Shown here piece by piece: positions 60,501-64,000 of a stretch of DNA of 64,000 nt (within the stretch, counting starts at the first letter, position 1; every line of letters starts with the position of its first letter). Position numbers and translations under genes: made by a program. Source of the DNA: Burhinus oedicnemus (Eukaryota > Chordata > Aves > Charadriiformes > Burhinidae). The stretch is from contig VFFE01009164.1 in the NCBI GenBank assembly GCA_008921705.1, positions 2,656,785 to 2,720,784 of the forward strand. The letters run 5' to 3'. The notes under the pieces are model-generated. The model ran no database searches and was not told the origin of the DNA. It saw only the letters and a program-made list of their open reading frames with translations.

Positions 60501-61894
60501 GGTGGTGTCTCCTTCTCTACAGATATTCAAAACTTGCCTGGATGGTTTCCTGTCCAACCTGCTCTAGGTGAACCTGCTCTGGCAGAGGGGGTTGGACCAG
60601 ATGATCTCTGAAGGTCCCTTCCAACCCCTACCATTCTGTGATTCTATTAGGTTGGTCTCAAACAGGAACAGATGTATTGAACGCCATGTTACATCATGTA
60701 GTAATAATGTTTGCCCTTCTGGTAGCTTGTAATGCTATTACTGTCTTCTTAGATATTCGAGTCTGGTTTTTGGCCTGATCAGTATATCTCACTGTAAGAG
60801 ACACAGAATATCTTGCTACTGATTGTGTGGAACTATCTTATAATTAACCTTTTAAATTTTGTATTCATTGCTTAATCCTCCAGTAGACAACATGATGCTA
60901 TTACCACCTCATATTGATAGCACAGAGGCAAGAGGTGACCGTACCACTACTCTGTGAAGTAAAGTGAATTGACAGTAGTCACAGGGTGGAGTGTGAAGGC
61001 TGCACCCACCCTGACTGAGTGAACAGCACTTTGGTTCAGGCATCGCCAACAAGGAGGCCTGACTGAAGACAGCCCTGCAGTGCAGATCTTGAGAAACTGT
61101 GATGGGCCGTATCTTCTCAGGAACTAAGGGATCTAGGGCATTTCTTATCACGAGGTTACAGTGCCAGCCTGAGCTGGAACGAGATGAAACTAGAACTGCT
61201 GCAGTTGCACACCCTCACTAAAGGGGAGTTTGACTACAAGTCAATCACTTTACTCTATAAATATCTGCAGCCGCCCCTCCAAGCCCATTCAGCTCTCCTG
61301 CACGGCAGCAGGCTGCATGGTGGTGATCTCCCCTTGGTTAGGATGCCTCTCATGGTTACTCCTCAAGGTGTAGAGATCCCTTACCCGGCATCTGTTATCT
61401 ACAGTGAGGTAAATGACATTTTATATTGGACATAAAGCATACTGCTTACAAACTAGCTTAAATATTAGAAGTGCAGTAAGTAGCAGAGTGTTTGACTACC
61501 ATTACCATTTAATGACCATCTGAGTACTGATTACTTACCGTTTAATAATCATAGGTTAATAATTACCATTTGATCATCATTCTGTCATTGTTTAATCAGT
61601 GTTTAATAAAACCTTTTGGTTAACCCCACAATGATGACTTCTCTTAATTCACCTGTGACAGCGCTAAGTAAACAGTTATCACAGGCTTACCTATATTGAA
61701 AAGTGTAATTATTACAGTGGATAGAAAGTCTCACCTGAGTGCTTGGAACAGGATATGTCTGGTTAATTTCCACCAGAGATGTAAAGGTTTCTAGAAATAA
61801 ATCACTAAGGCTTTGATGGATCACAACATTAGCTGCATTGCTGATGGGAGCACGGAGCTTTTCTCGGAGCTCTCCATACTCTGCGGAGTTCAAC
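51337..61894 (-). CDS. TMEM129: TMEM129, ER E3 ubiquitin-protein ligase (3' part, last two coding exons)
   Basis: TMEM129 is a multi-spanning ER membrane E3 ligase that works with Derlin-1 in ER-associated degradation. Only the C-terminal part is in the window: 61894-61735 joined to 51585-51337. The N-terminal membrane-spanning exons lie beyond 64,000. The first exon encodes [20 protein letters not shown] and [17 protein letters not shown]. The last encodes [31 protein letters not shown] and [17 protein letters not shown], the cysteine-only RING-type domain. The intervening 10.1-kb intron contains an antisense endogenous retrovirus. Position next to SLBP agrees with the conserved vertebrate order. 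Confidence 0.96.
51586..53591. other. TMEM129 intron, left part
   Basis: No exon, repeat family or RNA gene recognised between the last TMEM129 exon and the retroviral LTR. Confidence 0.5.
53592..54240 (+). repeat. 5' LTR
   Basis: Begins TGTGAC and ends GAGACA (TG..CA). It has TATAAAT at 53859-53865 and AATAAA at 54188-54193. Between them is an AT-rich run of degenerate repeats of a motif like ATTACnGTTTAATAA (54,105-54,190). Over about 215 bases aligned by eye it differs from the 3' LTR at roughly 8% of positions, so the insertion is not recent. No standard TGG primer-binding site follows directly, which leaves the right end uncertain. Confidence 0.85.
54398..55881 (+). pseudogene. Retroviral gag-like remnant
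   Basis: Successive open segments (54398-54598, 54626-54967, 55048-55350, 55537-55881) are separated by stops and frame changes. The first is rich in Lys/Glu and looks like a coiled coil. The second has an acidic stretch, then [14 protein letters not shown]. The third has [12 protein letters not shown], a capsid-like pattern of avian retroviral elements. No CCHC zinc knuckle is visible. Classification rests on position between LTR and RT and on general resemblance. Confidence 0.65.
56030..56640 (+). pseudogene. Retroviral protease/reverse transcriptase remnant
   Basis: [14 protein letters not shown] (about 56,080-56,125) resembles the junction after a retroviral protease. DYRKLN at 56412-56429, a following VLDIK, and LPQGYKHSP from 56594 are reverse transcriptase hallmarks, the last in a different frame. 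Stops are frequent. The catalytic YxDD region and the rest of pol are absent or unrecognisable. Confidence 0.75.
56990..57087 (-). mobile_element. Endonuclease-type LINE 3' fragment, copy 1 (part a)
   Basis: CTTCTCTTGCCGGAAACTTC and the following CATAATTGCC..CATACCACT-like blocks match the segment at 58,800-58,885. That segment is the 3' end of the same kind of element (copy 2). It ends at an AGGAA where a CR1 has inserted; the matching continuation appears beyond the CR1 at 58.12 kb. Confidence 0.55.
57088..58118 (-). mobile_element. CR1 LINE inserted in an older retrotransposon
   Basis: Minus-strand CR1. Its 3' tail appears on the plus strand as ATCACAGAATGGTTTGAGTT and GGTCATCTAGTCCAACC. 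The frame at 57,949-57,491 encodes the CR1 C-terminal region ([35 protein letters not shown]). It interrupts sequence that is continuous in the related copy at 58.8-58.9 kb, giving relative age: ERV, then endonuclease LINE, then this CR1. Confidence 0.92.
58119..58224 (-). mobile_element. Endonuclease-type LINE fragment, copy 1 (part b)
   Basis: On the minus strand it encodes [20 protein letters not shown] followed by KLIGFPG. This matches the region of copy 2 reading [16 protein letters not shown]. It continues part a across the inserted CR1. Confidence 0.6.
58225..58785 (-). repeat. Avian LTR-type interspersed repeat
   Basis: Contains phrases of a familiar high-copy avian repeat: GACCCTAGCTGGACACCAGG, GACAGGGAGAGATCACTCA, TTAATTTATTACCAATCAAA, and tandem units of CTCCAGCATGGGTCCC (58,681-58,750). 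Assignment to an ERV LTR is from memory of its general form and not from a search. The orientation is uncertain. Confidence 0.6.
58790..59457 (-). mobile_element. R2/NeSL-like retrotransposon C-terminus (restriction-like endonuclease), copy 2
   Basis: The minus-strand frame (59453-59013) has the layout of a restriction-like-endonuclease [37 protein letters not shown], a zinc-knuckle pattern [30 protein letters not shown], then KPDLV (59055-59069) with a downstream VVDL. These last two are the PD..D core of the endonuclease. A one-base shift follows, after which [17 protein letters not shown] and [14 protein letters not shown] extend to the C-terminus. Such elements are rare in bird genomes compared with CR1. 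The copy is 5'-truncated and broken. Confidence 0.75.
59458..60024 (+). pseudogene. Probable retroviral env remnant, part 1
   Basis: Lies between the nested LINE and a CR1 on the ERV coding strand. Short open pieces with several N-x-S/T sites can be read, but stops are frequent. The call depends on position upstream of the clearer membrane segment at 60.65 kb. Confidence 0.4.
60025..60648 (+). mobile_element. CR1 LINE 3' fragment inserted in the ERV
   Basis: The plus-strand frame runs to 60,567 with the CR1 C-terminal pattern: [58 protein letters not shown]. It ends with GGTCCCTTCCAACC and a GTGATTCTATT tail. It is well preserved and interrupts the env remnant. Confidence 0.95.
60649..60778 (+). 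pseudogene. Retroviral env membrane-anchor remnant
   Basis: An open stretch ending at TGA (60776-60778) contains a hydrophobic run of about 20 residues (including [17 protein letters not shown]) followed by a short charged tail. This is the shape of a transmembrane-subunit C-terminus. It sits about 210 bases before the 3' LTR, where the env end belongs. Confidence 0.55.
60992..61660 (+). repeat. 3' LTR
   Basis: Starts TGTGAAGG after a short purine-rich AGGGTGGAG (possible polypurine tract) and ends TGTGACA. It has CTATAAATAT near 61,253 and an AATAAA near 61,604. It shares the same promoter and the AT-rich degenerate repeat block as the 5' LTR. Confidence 0.85.
61735..61894 (-). CDS. TMEM129: TMEM129 penultimate coding exon
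   Basis: 160 bases, acceptor TTCTTCTTCAG and donor GTGAGA, ending PSTQ in phase 0 so that ELEPCIGC follows directly. The sequence [20 protein letters not shown] is typical of TMEM129. Confidence 0.95.
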
Positions 61895-62142
61895 CTGAAG
61901 AAGAAAAGACGGAACAAAATGTTACCTTGATTATGCATTCAAATACCTTGATAATACATTGCAGAGGTTAACATCACAGAAGTAAATCCACAGAAAAGTT
62001 ATTTAGGTTGGTACATACTAGTCAGAGTAAATACACAGTGAGCATTTTGTTTTCTTTTGCTGTTTAGTTATTGTTGATTTTGACATAACTTAGACAACAG
62101 AACAAGCTATCCTCCATTTCTGTGTCAGATTGCCAACAGGAT

Positions 62143-62206
62143 ATACCAGAGAGTAGCTAAAACATCACACAAAAATACCAGAGAGTAGCTAAAACATCAC
62201 ACAAAA
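62143..62206. repeat. Perfect tandem duplication of 32 bases
   Basis: The unit starting ATACCAGAGAGTAGCTAAAA occurs twice head to tail, starting at 62143 and 62175, without visible difference. This suggests a recent slippage duplication or an assembly artefact. Confidence 0.9.
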
Positions 62207-63213
62207 ATAAAGGCAGGGTTTTGAAGTAATCAGCATGAACAAAAGCAATACAGGTACCTAAATCATGCATTAACTGTACAGTACTACATGCACAATTTCT
62301 GCCCACCTTTTTAATGCCTATTTACTTATACCATAGTTAAACTCTAGTTTATAAACTCCTGAGGACATAAATTAGAGTCACATCATGTGGCATGTATCAC
62401 ATGATGATATAGTACATAAAGTATCAGAAGAATGTCAATCAGTATCAGTTTCTGTGATTTTATGATACAATTTTAGATAAAACATGAAATTTCACAAAGG
62501 TTACAAACAGCTGCTGAATGTGACTTACACTTTGATTTAAGGCTGTAACAAGCTGTGTTTCACACTAGGTTGCTTCTGCTAAAGTCTCTCTAAGTCAGGC
62601 CCACAGACCTCAAGTGGCACATGAGACCTTGTGCAGTTCCTGTAGTGACACATTACTGTTGTTACCCCTTTTTAATATAACTGTTCTGAACTGCAGGTTC
62701 AGAACTCCCCAGCTCAATGTTTCTTCTCATTAAACAGCTTTCATGGAGAAGCCCAGGGAACATCGCCCTGAAATTCCTCATTCTTCGTACCACTCACTGA
62801 CTTCCCAGAGCCCAATACAATGAAACACTCAGTTCTAGCTCCCGGTGGTCTTCATTGTTTTAATTATTATAGGATAATGCTGTTTGTTAACAGATACTAT
62901 CTGTGCAAATAACAGAAACCTTTGTATCCAGAGGAAAATTTCTCCTTGAACCCGCAGGGAAACGTGGCCTACCTACATAAAAGCATTTCTCTTCCAGAAA
63001 CATCCCACTGTATCTAATTCCGATTCTGGATACGTACAATGATCCTATAGCCTTAAATAGGGGAATTTTGTCCTATGGCACTTTTCTTAAATCCCGTATG
63101 GCTGCATTTTAGCAGAGATTTGCTATTTCTGACATCTTATTACATGAACTTTGAAACACTCTTCTCAGTGCTGTTCTGTTTAGCCACAAAATAAAATTTT
63201 GGGGTTTAGATTT

Positions 63214-63232
63214 CCCCCCCCCCCCCCCCCCC
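63214..63232 (+). repeat. C homopolymer (19 bases)
   Basis: An uninterrupted run of C flanked by TTT and AAAA. Its length is likely to be unreliable in sequencing and variable between individuals. Confidence 0.9.
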
Positions 63233-64000
63233 AAAAGGAATTGCCAAGGAAGCCATGGTTTTCTCAGCTAGGGATGTAGTTTTATCACTCTGGCACTGAA
63301 GCACTTACAGAAGAAAATAATTAATTGCTTAATACTTATCTGGTTACCACTCTCACAGGTCTATAAAAGTCTCTTCTTTTCTTAGGGTAGTCACCCTTAC
63401 CTTAACTAACCTCTCCTTCTGAGCTCTGTTCACCTGGATATCTAACACAATCACCTCTATGCCTTCCTCGTGCTTGCTAGGACCCCTCTGCTCACCTACA
63501 AGTCTGGTGATCTGCCTACTTTTAAGTACCTAGTAAATAAATGCTGCTGATACACAAATTTACAGCAAACAGACACCCAAATGCCTTTCAAATATATAGT
63601 TTTAGGAGTGCTAGCATGGCTTTGTGTACTCTTTTTAATGACACAACAACAACAACAAAAGATTTAGCACCATTCCAGTCAGTGTTACAGGTTTCTGCAG
63701 CACTTGCACTTTTGCCCAGCTACACAGAGAGACTGCTGAAAAAAATAGCATGGGCCTTTGGAAAACAAGTCCTAACGGTTCACAGCACATTTCCTATAAT
63801 TTACTGCTACAAAAACACATAAATCAGAAATGGACCAAAATTACTTCGTTGCTTTAAGGGCAGTTGGCTTGCAGTAGCTCAGCAAGAGCTCCTCTGAGCA
63901 GTAGCAAAAATTATGAGCCTTGAGCAGAAGGCAGCAAAAACTCCCAAAAGTCATGGGTGAACAACAGCCAGTTTTAGAAAAGTAACTATTTCTCCTCCCC

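Larger units (their letters stand above)
53592..61660 (+). mobile_element. Endogenous retrovirus with paired LTRs, disrupted and nested
   Basis: Two similar LTRs (53592-54240 and 60992-61660) bracket a broken internal region in gag-pol-env order: gag-like frames at 54.4-55.9, a protease/RT remnant at 56.0-56.75, and env-like pieces at about 59.5-59.98 and 60.65-60.78. It lies antisense in the TMEM129 intron. The five bases before it (GCCCT) and after it (GCGCT) differ by one, a possible decayed target-site duplication. The interior was later hit by two CR1s, an LTR-type repeat and endonuclease-type LINE pieces. It is incapable of activity. Confidence 0.88.
61895..64000. other. TMEM129 intron, right part
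   Basis: No further TMEM129 exon is recognised up to the window edge; the membrane-spanning exons must lie beyond it. The stretch holds a short tandem duplication (62,143-62,206) and a C homopolymer (63,214-63,232). Confidence 0.5.

Noticed and set aside
61900..64000. Upstream TMEM129 exons within the window
   Set aside because: No minus-strand segment here resembles the membrane-spanning part of TMEM129. These exons must lie past the right edge.

Overview
This window is nuclear vertebrate DNA, almost certainly from a bird. It has long AT-rich introns with GT/AG boundaries, two CpG islands, abundant CR1 LINE fragments and degenerate avian-type endogenous retrovirus sequence. There are no prokaryotic-style operons. 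Three spliced protein-coding loci can be recognised, all on the minus strand. They follow the conserved vertebrate order FAM53A - SLBP - TMEM129, except that SLBP is duplicated in tandem. FAM53A itself is not visible.

Layout. 1-17.4 kb: no recognisable gene, only old CR1 fragments. 17.4-26.3 kb: a complete canonical histone stem-loop-binding protein gene (SLBP, 8 coding exons, 274 residues) with a CpG-island promoter carrying E2F-like sites. 26.3-34 kb: intergenic, with a 1.1-kb CR1. 34.3-38.3 kb: an unusual run of at least five exon-sized segments, each homologous to SLBP exon 2 or exon 3. All have splice sites and the same intron phase, followed by more decayed SLBP-like debris. 39.1-46.4 kb: a second SLBP (SLBP2-like) with its own CpG island. 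It has an intact RNA-binding domain but lacks the exon holding the cyclin-binding motif, and the TTP phospho-degron is altered. 46.9-51.3 kb: 3' UTR-like sequence. 51.3-61.9 kb: the last two coding exons of TMEM129 (an ER E3 ubiquitin ligase), separated by a 10-kb intron that holds an antisense endogenous retrovirus. The retrovirus in turn contains nested CR1 copies, another LTR-type repeat and fragments of a restriction-like-endonuclease non-LTR retrotransposon. 61.9-64 kb: intron.

Functionally, SLBP binds the 3' stem-loop of replication-dependent histone mRNAs and controls their processing and translation. The canonical copy keeps every regulatory motif expected of the S-phase protein. The second copy looks built to escape S-phase destruction, as described for oocyte-type SLBP2. 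The most novel observation is the downstream array of N-terminal-type exons. If joined to the second SLBP it would give a continuous 382-codon reading path, with the RNA-binding domain in the middle and repeated modified N-terminal modules as a new C-terminal tail.
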